Shown here piece after piece: positions 51,211 to 60,731 of a DNA stretch of 64,000 nt; the first letter of the stretch is position 1; the number at the start of each line of letters is the position of its first letter. The notes under the pieces were generated by a model. The model was not told the DNA's origin. It did not search any database and was given only the letters and a program-made list of their open reading frames with translations. The stretch is from positions 1 to 64,000 of the forward strand of contig JAJZVC010000011.1 of the NCBI GenBank assembly GCA_021845865.1, in the 5' to 3' direction. This DNA comes from Pseudomonadota bacterium. Lineage in GTDB: Bacteria > Pseudomonadota > Gammaproteobacteria > Burkholderiales > UBA9220. Made by a program: the position numbers and the translations under genes.

Positions 51211-51798
51211 CGCGCTTCGCGCGGATAGTTTGAGACGGGGGCGGCCCCGTAAGCCGCTCACTTTTCTTGTCTCGCCAAGAAAAGGTAAGCACCCCACAAG
51301 GGTGTCCTCGCCGGACCGGGCGGCTGAGGAATTGGCTGCGGCATAACCTTGGCGCTACGCGCAAAGGTTAGCCTACGCCGCAACAAGCCGCTGTGCGGCG
51401 TGTTGTCGGCCTGCGGCCTCAGACACCCTCAGCCGACTTCCCCCGGCCCGGCTGTGCTACTCGGCGGCGCAGAGGGGAATTCTCCCTCACCCCCGGCCCC
51501 TCTCCCGCATGCGGGAGAGGGGGGAACTACACCGGTGGTGGGGGGTACAACGGTTTTTGATTTTCATCCCCTCTGCGCCGCCGAGGATTTGTGGCTCAAG
51601 CGGGGGAAGTCGGGCGCGTTTGTCTGAGGCCGTAGGCCGAGTTTACGCGCCCGCCCGCTTGGGCCATAAACCGCAGGGAAGCCCGAAGGGCCGGGGAAGC
51701 GGGGTGCCTTTTTCTTGGGTTACTTTCTTTTGGGCAAGCAAAAGAAAGTGACTAGCTGTCGGGCTACCCCCGACACCCAATCAACCGCGCGAAGCGCG
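51211..51798. repeat. 588-bp long imperfect palindrome (MITE-like) with 14-bp terminal inverted repeats
   Basis: TIR CGCGCTTCGCGCGG (51211-51224) / CCGCGCGAAGCGCG (51785-51798); internal matching pairs 51406-51425/51621-51640 (19/20) and 51460-51477/51568-51585 (18/18). Confidence 0.85.
51485..51523 (+). repeat. third copy of the REP-like repeat associated with the DUF559 cassette, without a nuclease gene
   Basis: CCCTCACCCCCGGCCCCTCTCCCGCATGCGGGAGAGGGG. Confidence 0.9.
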
Positions 51799-51804
51799 AC
51801 AAGA

Positions 51805-52740
51805 TTAAAACCAGAACGCCTTCCCCTTCATCAGGAACTCGACGTGGGGCATGTAGTGGGACCCGTCGCAGGAAAAGGTCAGGCTGATCATGCCGTTGAA
51901 CAGGTTGATGGAGGCCATGCGCAGGTAGATGTTCGGGTCGGCCAGGCGCAGGGATTGCATCACGCTCAGAATCTGCCGGATTTCGGCTTGGGGAATCACG
52001 GCGTCCTCGGGGTAGGAGCGGGGAGGGTAGACCAGGCAGATGTCTGGGTCGCTCAGGGCCTCGTGGTCCAGGATGCGGTAGCGGTAGGGGTCGTCCACGG
52101 TCCAAATGGTGGCCTGGCTGCTGGAGAAGTGTATCTGGCACTGGAACACGCCGCGCTGGGCCAGCAGTTCCTCCAGGATGGACATGGCCTGGCCGAGGTT
52201 GTGGTCGAGGGGGCTTTCGACGCGGCACTGCTGGAAGACCGTGCCGCGGATGGACGGGTCGCCCTTGATCTGCCGCCAGTAGCCCGGCTCCTCGTAGAGG
52301 CCGGCGGTCACGGGCAGGCCGCTGAGATCGAAGTCGGCGCCGAGATAGCCGAGGACGGCGGAGCCGCCGCGCACCACCTGGAGGGCGGTGAGGGAGGGGC
52401 GGTGCTTCATCAGGCTGATGTAGGCGTCGGAAAGCAGGAAGCCCCAGGGGGGCACGGCTTCCTTCATGTAGGGCCGGTCGGAGCGGTTGCGGCCGAAATG
52501 CTCGGGCGCCAGCCCTTCCTGGCCGACGTTGTCGCTGATCTGGAGGCCGTCGGTGCCGACGCAGTAGAGGTAGGTGCAATAGGGGATGCTGGGGTAGCCG
52601 GCAAGAAGTATTTCGTTTAGCCGTTCCCGATCACCCCAGGCGGGAGCGCATTGTTCCGCCAGTTGGGCCAGCGGCTCGCGCAGGATGCGCGCCAACTCTT
52701 CCCGTTGCAGATAGATGCTGTCTTTCCATGACGTTTTCAT
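51805..52740 (-). CDS. PDC/Cache-like sensor domain protein (no obvious output domain)
   Basis: LARILREPLAQLAEQCAPAWGDRERLNEILLAGYPSIPYCTYLYCVGTDGLQISDNV...GRNRSDRPYMKEAVPPWGFLLSDAYIS. Confidence 0.75.
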   Translation of the reverse strand: MKTSWKDSIYLQREELARILREPLAQLAEQCAPAWGDRERLNEILLAGYPSIPYCTYLYCVGTDGLQISDNVGQEGLAPEHFGRNRSDRPYMKEAVPPWGFLLSDAYISLMKHRPSLTALQVVRGGSAVLGYLGADFDLSGLPVTAGLYEEPGYWRQIKGDPSIRGTVFQQCRVESPLDHNLGQAMSILEELLAQRGVFQCQIHFSSSQATIWTVDDPYRYRILDHEALSDPDICLVYPPRSYPEDAVIPQAEIRQILSVMQSLRLADPNIYLRMASINLFNGMISLTFSCDGSHYMPHVEFLMKGKAFWF

Positions 52741-52923
52741 GATGGGGCCGGTGTCTTGCGTGGTTCTTCACGGGGACGGCTCGATGGGGCTGGCGCTGGG
52801 GGCGTCGTGCTTGCGGGGGGCGCCAGCAAGGAAGCCGGGGTCGCTGGATTAGAGGCGGACTTGCTCATGATAGTTCAAGCCAGGGCGGCGGAGAAGAGAA
52901 TGTTGGCGTTGCGCGGGGAGAAA

Positions 52924-52956
52924 CCAAGAAGCCCCGCCGGGGGCGGGGCTTCTTGG
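52924..52956 (-). terminator. rho-independent terminator-like hairpin downstream of metK
   Basis: CCAAGAAGCCCCGCC-GGG-GGCGGGGCTTCTTGG 15-bp perfect stem. Confidence 0.8.
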
Positions 52957-52976
52957 GCTCCACGGCGGCGCCTAGG

Positions 52977-54143
52977 TTAAATCCCGGCTGCCGAGCGCAG
53001 CACGTCGGCCTTGTCGGTGGCCTCCCAGGAGAATTCCGGCTCGTCCCGGCCAAAGTGGCCGTAGGCGGCGGTCTTCTGGTAGATGGGGCGCAGCAGGTCG
53101 AGGGAGAGGACGATGCCTTTCGGCCGCAGGTCGAAGTGTTCCTCGATCAGCTGGACGATCTTCTCGTCGCTGATCTTGCCGGTGCCGAAGGTATTGACCA
53201 TCAGGGACACGGGGCGGGCGACGCCGATGGCGTAGGCCACCTGCACTTCGCAGCGGCGGGCCAAGCCAGCGGCGACGATGTTCTTCGCCACGTAGCGGCC
53301 GGCGTAGGCGGCGGAGCGGTCCACCTTGGAGGGGTCCTTGCCGGAGAAGGCGCCGCCGCCGTGGTGGGCCGCGCCGCCGTAGGTGTCGACGATGATTTTG
53401 CGCCCGGTGAGGCCGCAGTCGCCCTGGGGGCCGCCGACCACGAAGCGGCCGGTGGGGTTGATGAAGTACTTGGTGTCCTGGGTGAACAGGTGCTCGGGGA
53501 TCACCGGCTTGATGATTTCGTCGATCACCGCCTCGGTCAGCTTGTCGTGGCTGATTTCCGGCGCGTGCTGGGTGGAGAGGACGATGGCGTCCACGGACAC
53601 CGGCTTGCCGTCCACGTAGCGGAAGGTGACCTGGGATTTGGCGTCCGGGCGCAGCCACGGCAGGCGGCCGTCCTTGCGCACCTCGGCTTGGCGCTGCACC
53701 AGGCGGTGGGCGTAGTAGATGGGAGCGGGCATCAGTTGCGGCGTTTCGTCGCAGGCGTAGCCGAACATCAGGCCCTGGTCGCCGGCGCCCTGCTCGGGGT
53801 CGAGGCCCTGGCCTTCGTTCACGCCCTGGGCGATGTCCGGGGACTGCTTGTCGATGGACACCAGCACGCCGCAGCTGCGGTAGTCGAAGCCGCCAGCGGA
53901 GTCGTCGTAGCCGATGCGCTTGATGGTGTCGCGGGCGATGGCCTGGTAGTCGATGTTGGCGCTGGTGGTGATTTCTCCGGCCAGCACCACCAGGCCGGTG
54001 GTCACCAGGGTTTCGCAGGCTACCCGGCTGTAGGGGTCCTGCGCTAGAATGGCGTCCAGAACGCCGTCGGAAATCTGGTCGGCCACCTTGTCGGGATGGC
54101 CCTCGGACACTGATTCGGAAGTGAAAAGAAACTCTAGAGACAT
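52977..54143 (-). CDS. metK: S-adenosylmethionine synthetase
   Basis: [39 protein letters not shown]. Confidence 0.98.
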   Translation of the reverse strand: MSLEFLFTSESVSEGHPDKVADQISDGVLDAILAQDPYSRVACETLVTTGLVVLAGEITTSANIDYQAIARDTIKRIGYDDSAGGFDYRSCGVLVSIDKQSPDIAQGVNEGQGLDPEQGAGDQGLMFGYACDETPQLMPAPIYYAHRLVQRQAEVRKDGRLPWLRPDAKSQVTFRYVDGKPVSVDAIVLSTQHAPEISHDKLTEAVIDEIIKPVIPEHLFTQDTKYFINPTGRFVVGGPQGDCGLTGRKIIVDTYGGAAHHGGGAFSGKDPSKVDRSAAYAGRYVAKNIVAAGLARRCEVQVAYAIGVARPVSLMVNTFGTGKISDEKIVQLIEEHFDLRPKGIVLSLDLLRPIYQKTAAYGHFGRDEPEFSWEATDKADVLRSAAGI

Positions 54144-54310
54144 TCCTGCTCCTTTGAAAAACCCCTTGATTCAACCGGCGCAGCCGGCTTCGGGGCGGAA
54201 GCAGGCGACGCTTTAGCCGTATTTGTACCCCGCCCGCAAGTTGTCCCTGTTAACTCGGCGGCAGGGCCATTGTATTTTTTTAGCGCCACTCCGTCAAACC
54301 GCCACCATCC

Positions 54311-55171
54311 ATGTTTTCCTTGTTGCTCAAAAGCCTAGCCCTGTTCCCCCTGGGGGTATTGCATGCCCTGGGGGCGGCGGCGGGCTGGGCGGTCTACCTG
54401 GCTTCGCCCCGCTACCGGCGGCGCCTGCGGGAGAACCTGCGCCGCAGCGGCTTGTGCCCGGACGAGGCGGCCTACCGGCGCATCCTGCGGCGGACGGTGG
54501 CGGAGGCCGGCAAGAGCGTGCTGGAGCTGCCCGCCATCTGGTTCCGTTCCCACGCCGGGGTGCTGGCCCTGTTGCGGGAGCGCCACGGCTGGGAACATAT
54601 CGAGGCGGCCCGCGCCGCCGGCAAGGGGATCATCTTCCTCACCCCCCACATGGGCTGCTTCGAGATCACCAGCCTGGCCTACGCCGAGCGCCATCCCATC
54701 GCCATCCTCTACCGCCCCCCCAAGCTGCGCTGGCTGGAGCCTCTGCTGCAGTCGGGCCGGGCCCGGGGCCACGCTTCCCTGGCGCCCGCCGACCTGTCCG
54801 GGGTGCGGGCTCTCCTCAAGGCCCTGAAGAAGGGCGAAGCGGCGGGCATCCTGCCGGACCAGGTGCCGGGCGCGGGAGAGGGCGTGTGGGCCCCCTTCTT
54901 CGGCCGGCCGGCGTACACCATGACCCTCGCCGCCCGCCTCGCCCAGACCCGCGGCGTGGCGGTCCTGATGGCCTTCGGCGAGCGGCTGTCCTGGGGGCGG
55001 GGCTACCGCCTGTGGGTGGAGCCCTGCCTGGCCGACCTGTCCGGCGCACCCGCCGAGGCGGCGGCGGCCCTGAACCGGGAAATCGAGCGCATTGTGGCGC
55101 GCAAGCCCGAGCAGTACCTGTGGAGCTACAACCGCTACAAGACGCCCCGGGGCGCGGAGCCGCCGCCATGA
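54311..55171 (+). CDS. lysophospholipid/lipid A acyltransferase (LpxL/HtrB family), copy 1
   Basis: IIFLTPHMGCFEITSLAYA; GILPDQVPGAGEGVWAPFFGRPAYT. Confidence 0.9.
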   Translation: MFSLLLKSLALFPLGVLHALGAAAGWAVYLASPRYRRRLRENLRRSGLCPDEAAYRRILRRTVAEAGKSVLELPAIWFRSHAGVLALLRERHGWEHIEAARAAGKGIIFLTPHMGCFEITSLAYAERHPIAILYRPPKLRWLEPLLQSGRARGHASLAPADLSGVRALLKALKKGEAAGILPDQVPGAGEGVWAPFFGRPAYTMTLAARLAQTRGVAVLMAFGERLSWGRGYRLWVEPCLADLSGAPAEAAAALNREIERIVARKPEQYLWSYNRYKTPRGAEPPP

Positions 55172-56040
55172 TGGTGCGCCTGGGGCTGTTCCTGATCTGG
55201 CTGCTGCATTTTCTGCCGTTGCCCCTGCTGGCGGCGGCGGGTCGTGGTTTCGGCCTGCTGCTTTACGCCCTTGGCCGGGAGCGCCGGCGGGTGGCGCGGA
55301 CCAACCTGCGCCTGTGCTTCCCCGCCATGAACGAGAAGGAGCGGGAGGTCCTGGTGCGGCGGCATTTCCAGGCCTTCGGCCGCAGCCTCCTGGAGCGGGG
55401 GCTGGCCTGGTGGGCATCCCCCGCCCGCCTCGGGCGCTTGATCCAGGTGGAAGGGCGGGAACATCTGGCGGCCCTGGAAGGGAAGCCGGTCATTCTCCTC
55501 GCCCCCCACTTCGTCGGCCTGGACATGGGCTGGAGCCGCCTTACCCTGGAGCGCCCCCTGGCCTCCATGTACAGCAACCAGAAGAACCCCGTTTTCAACC
55601 GCCGCATGCTGGCGGGGCGCAGCCGTTTCAACGGACCGGTGCTGGTGTCCCGCCAGGAGGGCCTGCGCCCCATCCTGCGGGCCCTGAAGGAAGGGCGGCC
55701 GTTCTATTACCTGCCGGACATGGATTACGGCCCCCGGGACGCGTTTTTCGTGCCCTTTTTCGGCGTGCCCGCCGCCACCATTTCCGGCCTGCCCCGGCTG
55801 GCGGCCATGGCCGGGGCGGCGGTGGTGCCCTGCGTCACCCGCCAGTTGCCGGGGGGGAGGGGCTACGCGGTGCGCTTCTACCCGTCCTGGGACGCTTACC
55901 CCTCCGCCGAGGTGGAGGGCGATGTGCGGCGGATGAACGCCTTCATCGAGGAACGGGTGAGGGAGATGCCGGAACAGTACTTCTGGCTCCACAAGCGCTT
56001 CAAGACCCGCCCCGAAGGGGAAGAAAGGCTTTATTCCTGA
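55168..56040 (+). CDS. lysophospholipid/lipid A acyltransferase (LpxL/HtrB family), copy 2
   Basis: VILLAPHFVGLDMGWSRL; YYLPDMDYGPRDAFFVPFFG. Confidence 0.9.
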   Translation: MMVRLGLFLIWLLHFLPLPLLAAAGRGFGLLLYALGRERRRVARTNLRLCFPAMNEKEREVLVRRHFQAFGRSLLERGLAWWASPARLGRLIQVEGREHLAALEGKPVILLAPHFVGLDMGWSRLTLERPLASMYSNQKNPVFNRRMLAGRSRFNGPVLVSRQEGLRPILRALKEGRPFYYLPDMDYGPRDAFFVPFFGVPAATISGLPRLAAMAGAAVVPCVTRQLPGGRGYAVRFYPSWDAYPSAEVEGDVRRMNAFIEERVREMPEQYFWLHKRFKTRPEGEERLYS

Positions 56041-56699
56041 TGGAACGGATAGCCGAGCCGGATTTGATGGACGACGCCGAGCAGGCGGAGGCCTATGCCA
56101 CGGCGGATTTCTCCGAGCCCCACGACGCCTTCGTGGCCCACTTCCGCGCCCGTTTCCCCGCCTTCGCGACGGGAGAGGTGCTGGATCTGGGTTGCGGACC
56201 GGCGGACGTGAGCATCCGCTTCTGCCAGGCCTACCCCGGCGTTCGCCTGACCGGGGTGGACGGGGCGGAGGCGATGCTGGCCTGGGGGCGCCGGATGGTG
56301 GCGGAGAAGGGCCTCGCCCACCGTCTCGCCCTGCGCCGCTGCTACCTGCCGGACGAGGGGCTGGGGACGGCCCGTTTCGACGGCGTGATTTCCAACAGCC
56401 TGCTGCACCACCTGCAGGACCCCGCCGTCCTGTGGCAAACCGTGCGGCAGGCGGCCCGCTCCGGCTCGCCGGTGCTGGTGATGGACCTGATGCGGCCCGC
56501 CAGCCCCGCCGAGGCGGAGCGCCTTGCCGCCCTTTACGCCGCCGGCGCGCCAGCGGTGCTGCGGCGGGATTTTTACCATTCCCTGTTCGCCGCCTACCGG
56601 CCGGCGGAAGTGGAGCAACAACTGGCGGCGGCCGGCTTGTCCGGCTTCCGCGTCGAGGCGGTGAGCGACCGCCATCTGCTTGCCTGGGGGACCCTATGA
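56040..56699 (+). CDS. class I SAM-dependent methyltransferase
   Basis: EVLDLGCGPADVSIRFCQAYPGVRLTGVDGAEAML. Confidence 0.88.
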   Translation: MERIAEPDLMDDAEQAEAYATADFSEPHDAFVAHFRARFPAFATGEVLDLGCGPADVSIRFCQAYPGVRLTGVDGAEAMLAWGRRMVAEKGLAHRLALRRCYLPDEGLGTARFDGVISNSLLHHLQDPAVLWQTVRQAARSGSPVLVMDLMRPASPAEAERLAALYAAGAPAVLRRDFYHSLFAAYRPAEVEQQLAAAGLSGFRVEAVSDRHLLAWGTL

Positions 56700-57112
56700 G
56701 CTTTCGCAATCCCGACGACGCCCAGCGCCGCGAGCTGCTGCAACGGGTGAAAACCATCGCCGTGGTGGGGCTGTCCCCCAAGGCGGACCGGCCCAGCTAC
56801 GCCGTGGCCCAGGCCCTGCAGCGCTTCGGCTACCGCGTCATTCCGGTGCGGCCGGCCCTGGACGAGGTGTTGGGGGAGAAGGCCTACCCCAGCCTCCGGG
56901 ACGTGCCGGAGAAAATCGACTTGGTGGACGTGTTCCGCGCCGCCGAGCACATCGATGCCGTGGTGGACGAATGCCTGGCCTTGGGCTTGCCGGCGGTGTG
57001 GATCCAGGAGGGCATCGTCAACGAGGCGGCCGCCGAACGGGCGCAAGCGGCGGGCATGACGGTGGTGATGGACCGCTGCATCTACAAGGACTGCGTGGCG
57101 CTGCTTTCCTGA
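56696..57112 (+). CDS. CoA-binding domain protein (YccU-like)
   Basis: IAVVGLSPKADRPSYAVAQALQRFGYRVIPVRP; MDRCIYKD. Confidence 0.92.
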   Translation: MSFRNPDDAQRRELLQRVKTIAVVGLSPKADRPSYAVAQALQRFGYRVIPVRPALDEVLGEKAYPSLRDVPEKIDLVDVFRAAEHIDAVVDECLALGLPAVWIQEGIVNEAAAERAQAAGMTVVMDRCIYKDCVALLS

Positions 57113-59694
57113 CCGGTCCGGCGGGGCGGGGTGAGGGGGAAGGTAACGGTGAAGCGGACGCCGCAGGGGGTGTTGGCGAAGGCGATTTCCCCGCCCATGT
57201 GCTGTTCGAGGATGATTCGCGCCATGTAGAGGCCGATGCCGGTGCCCATTTCCTTGGTGGTGAAGTAGGGATCGAAGATGCGCTCGGCGATTTCCGGCGG
57301 GATGCCGCCGCCGTTGTCCTCCACGGTGAGGGTGGCCCGTTGGCCGTCGCTGCTCAGGCCGACCAGGATGAAGGGGCTGGCGACGGCCCGTTCCAGGCAG
57401 GCGTCCTTGGCGTTCATGATCAGATTCAGCACCACCTGCCCCAGCTCGTTGGACGAGCCGTAGGCCTGGATGCCAGGCGGAGCGGCCACCTCCAGGCGGA
57501 TGTCGTGGTTGGCCAGGCTGGCGCGGACCAGGCCCACCGTCTCGTCGATGGCCTCCCCGACGTCGAAGGCTTCCGGGTTTTCCTGGAGGCGGAAGAAGTT
57601 GCGGAAGTCGTCGATGGTGGTGGACATCTTCTGGATCAGCTTCTTGCCCGTGGCCATGGTTTCCTCCAGGGTTGCCCGGTCCAGTTCGCCGTAGTCGAAA
57701 GCGTCGTGGATATTGGCCAGGAGGAGAGCGAGGGCGTTGAGGGGCTGGCGCCACTGGTGGGCGATGGCGCTGACCATCTCGCCCATGGCGGCGTGGCGGG
57801 ATTGCTGCAGCATCAGGCGTTCCTTGAGGAGATTTTCTTCCGTCTGCTGGCGCACCCGTTCTTCCAGATGGGCGTTCAAATCCCGCAGGGCCTGTTCCGT
57901 GCGTTTCAATTCGGAAATGTCGGCCACGGCCACGACGCCGCCGATTACCTCGCCCTTGCTGCCCCGTACCGGGACGTAGGTGCCGGTGGTGTAGGTGATT
58001 TCGCCGCCACCGAGATCGGCGGCTTCGTCGAAGCTCACCAGTTCGCCTTCCAGGCAGCGGGCGACGTAGGGGGCATGGCCCAGGGCCAGGGCGGGGGGAA
58101 GCACCTCGGCGAAGCGGGCGCCCTCGATTTCCTCGACCGGCTTGCCGAAGGTTTCCGCGTAGCGGCGGTTGGCGACGATATAGCGCCCTTCCCGGTCGAA
58201 ATAGGAAATCCACATCGGCGCGTAGTCGATCATGGTGCGCAGCACCTGGCGGCTTTCCGCCAGCCGCTCCTCGGCTTGGCGGCGGGCGGTGATGTCCACC
58301 CCGACGCTGACGATGTAATCCACGTCCCCCTGACCGTTCAGGAGCACGGCGTTGGACCAGTCGAACAGGCGCCGGGAGCCGTCCCGCATCAGCCAGTGGT
58401 TTTCGTAACGGCTGACGACCTGTCCCGCCTTGATATCCTCGAACACGGCCAGGACGGCCTCCCGTTCCTCCGGCGGCAGGAAAGGTTCCCAGAACGGGGT
58501 ATCGGCGACGTCGGCGAAAGCGTAGCCGGTCAACTCCTCCGCCGCGCGGTTGAAGCGCACGATGCGGCCACGGCGGTCGAGCACCACCACCACGGTATTG
58601 GCCCGTTCCATCACGGCCTGGATGAAATCCCGCTCGCGGCGCAAGGATTCGAGGGTTTCGCGCAGGCGGGCGGTCATGCTGTTGAAGGCGTCGGCCATTT
58701 CCCCCACTTCGTCGTCGCGGGTCACGTCCACCCGCCGGGCGAGGTCGCCGTCGCGGATGGCGCGGGCGGCGGTGGCCACCTGCTGGATGGGATGGACGAT
58801 GTGGCGGAGCGCGGCATAGAAGAGGGCGAGGGCAATGGCCAGGGCGAGCAGGGTCACCAGGCCGACGATCTTGAGGCCGGTAAGGGCCGGAATCAGGGCC
58901 TCCTTGGCCGCGCGTTCGACCACCACGGTGAAGGATTGCTGCCCCAGCGGCGCGATTTGGGTGGCGATGAAGGCGTCTTCTCCCCCCAGGCCGGTCTGCC
59001 GTTGCCGCCCGAGTTGGATGGCAGCCCGGGTTTCGCGCAGGACGACGGAGGGATTGCGGTGGGCGATGACCCGCTGCTGGGCATCGAGGATGTAAACCTC
59101 CTCGCCCGGGTCGAGATTCAGGTCGGAAATCATTTCCCAGATGGCCTTGACCCGAACCTGAAGGGCCAGGACGCCGACGGGCTTGCCGCTGAGGGGCGCG
59201 GTCACCGGCCGGCCAATATTCATCAGGGGCTCGCCGCTGGCGGCGTCGTAATAGATGGGGCCGAAATAAGCCTGGCCATTGCCCAGGGCGTGCTGGAAGA
59301 AGTCCGCGGCGCCGTTTTCCGAGGCGTGGGCAAAGCTCGCATGGACGCGCGATACGTGCAGCCGCTCCCGCCCGTCGGCGCTCTGGTACCGGACTTCGCG
59401 GATGAAGGCGTTGCGGGCCAGCATCCGGGACATTACCCGCTGTTTTTCCTGGCCGCGCAGCGCCGAGAAATGAGACAGGGTATCGGCATCCTCCAGCCGC
59501 AGGTCGAAGCGCTGCAGGAAAGCCCCGAGCTGGACGGCCAAGCGCTGGGCCATTTGCTGCTGGCGGTCGTAGGAGTCGGCCAGATGGAGGGTGTAGGTGT
59601 GCCAGCCGAGGAGCCCGCCCGCCAGCAGCGTCGGCAGGAGGGCCAAGCCGACGAAGGCGGCGATAAGGCGGTTGCGCAGGGAATGCTCAAACAT
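57082..59694 (-). CDS. membrane PAS sensor histidine kinase (Cache-HAMP-PAS-PAS-HisKA-HATPase)
   Basis: AMGEMVSAIAHQWRQPLNALALLLANI H-box; EDNGGGIPPEIAERIFDPYFTTKEMGTGIGLYMAR. Confidence 0.93.
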   Translation of the reverse strand: MFEHSLRNRLIAAFVGLALLPTLLAGGLLGWHTYTLHLADSYDRQQQMAQRLAVQLGAFLQRFDLRLEDADTLSHFSALRGQEKQRVMSRMLARNAFIREVRYQSADGRERLHVSRVHASFAHASENGAADFFQHALGNGQAYFGPIYYDAASGEPLMNIGRPVTAPLSGKPVGVLALQVRVKAIWEMISDLNLDPGEEVYILDAQQRVIAHRNPSVVLRETRAAIQLGRQRQTGLGGEDAFIATQIAPLGQQSFTVVVERAAKEALIPALTGLKIVGLVTLLALAIALALFYAALRHIVHPIQQVATAARAIRDGDLARRVDVTRDDEVGEMADAFNSMTARLRETLESLRRERDFIQAVMERANTVVVVLDRRGRIVRFNRAAEELTGYAFADVADTPFWEPFLPPEEREAVLAVFEDIKAGQVVSRYENHWLMRDGSRRLFDWSNAVLLNGQGDVDYIVSVGVDITARRQAEERLAESRQVLRTMIDYAPMWISYFDREGRYIVANRRYAETFGKPVEEIEGARFAEVLPPALALGHAPYVARCLEGELVSFDEAADLGGGEITYTTGTYVPVRGSKGEVIGGVVAVADISELKRTEQALRDLNAHLEERVRQQTEENLLKERLMLQQSRHAAMGEMVSAIAHQWRQPLNALALLLANIHDAFDYGELDRATLEETMATGKKLIQKMSTTIDDFRNFFRLQENPEAFDVGEAIDETVGLVRASLANHDIRLEVAAPPGIQAYGSSNELGQVVLNLIMNAKDACLERAVASPFILVGLSSDGQRATLTVEDNGGGIPPEIAERIFDPYFTTKEMGTGIGLYMARIILEQHMGGEIAFANTPCGVRFTVTFPLTPPRRTGQESSATQSL

Positions 59695-59709
59695 GGCGGG
59701 CTTTCGGCG

Positions 59710-60699
59710 TCATGGACGGATCACCACTTCCGCCTGCAGGACGATATCGCTGGGGATGCTCAACCCGATGGCGCGGGCGGTGCGCAGATTGATGGCGAGT
59801 TGGCTATCCGCCGCTTCCACGGGGAGGTCGGCCGCGGAGGCGCCGCGCAGGATTTGGACGGCAAGGCGCGCCGCCTGGCGGCCGATCTGGCGGTGGGAGA
59901 AGCCGTAGCTGAACAGGGCGCCGGCCTCGGTCTGCGACAGGCTGGGAGCGCATAAGGGAAGCTTGCGCCGCAGGGACAGGGCGACGAAATCCTTGATGCG
60001 GGACTCCACCGTGCTGTCCCGGGGCAGGAAAATGGCGTCCGCTTCCCTGGGCAGGGCCGCAAGGGCCGCGGGAATTTCGCCGGGGGCATGGATTGCCTGC
60101 GGCAGGAGGGTGATTCCGAGGGCTGGCGCGGCCTGCCGGACCAGGGCGAGGGAGGTCAGGGCGCTCTTGTCGGCGGGATTGTAGGGCAGATAGACGTGTT
60201 TTGCCCGGGGGGCGATGCGGGTCAGCCATTCCAGGCGCAGGTCGTCGCCCAGGGGAAGGCGGATGCCGGTCAACTGGCCGCCAGGGGCTTTCAGGCTGGC
60301 GACGATGCCGGCGGCAACGGGGTCGTTGACGGGGGCGAACACCACCGGAATGCCTGTTGCCGCCACGGCCTTCTTTACCGCCAGGGTGGCGGGGGTGCTG
60401 GAGACGAAAATCAGATCGGGTTTTTTCGCCAAGTGTTGGCGGATCGCCGGCCCCAGATTGTCGATGGTGCCAGCGGGGCCGTTGTAGAGGTAGGTCACGT
60501 CCTTGCCCTCCCGGTAGCCGAGGGCCGCCATTCCTTCCTTGAAGCCTTTCAGGGTCTGGGCATCCACGGCGGTGAGCTGGATCACGCTGATAAGCCACGG
60601 CTTCCTGGCGGCGTCCCGGGGGCCCGAGACCAGCCAAAAGCCCCCGGCCGCCAGCGCGGCGGCAAGGAGGAAGAGAGATATCCACGTTCTACGAGCCAT
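59710..60699 (-). CDS. ABC transporter substrate-binding protein (TrpX-like family)
   Basis: ISVIQLTAVDAQTLKGFKEGMAALGYREGKDVTYLYNGPAGTIDNL... VNDPVAAGIV. Confidence 0.88.
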   Translation of the reverse strand: MARRTWISLFLLAAALAAGGFWLVSGPRDAARKPWLISVIQLTAVDAQTLKGFKEGMAALGYREGKDVTYLYNGPAGTIDNLGPAIRQHLAKKPDLIFVSSTPATLAVKKAVAATGIPVVFAPVNDPVAAGIVASLKAPGGQLTGIRLPLGDDLRLEWLTRIAPRAKHVYLPYNPADKSALTSLALVRQAAPALGITLLPQAIHAPGEIPAALAALPREADAIFLPRDSTVESRIKDFVALSLRRKLPLCAPSLSQTEAGALFSYGFSHRQIGRQAARLAVQILRGASAADLPVEAADSQLAINLRTARAIGLSIPSDIVLQAEVVIRP

Positions 60700-60731
60700 C
60701 GTCCGGTCCCATGAACTCTCGCGCTTCCGGG

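Noticed and set aside
51349-51751. Small ORFs inside the 588-bp palindrome
   Set aside because: Coding frames follow the repeat arms, no RBS or known domain; more likely chance translation of a repeat element.
57082-57112. 31-bp convergent overlap between the CoA-binding protein and histidine kinase genes, considered as a frameshift
   Set aside because: Both C-termini look plausible and stop normally; tail-to-tail overlaps of this size occur in compact genomes.
56680-59955. 1091-aa plus-strand ORF across the histidine kinase gene
   Set aside because: Antisense shadow of the kinase; compositionally biased, no domain recognisable.
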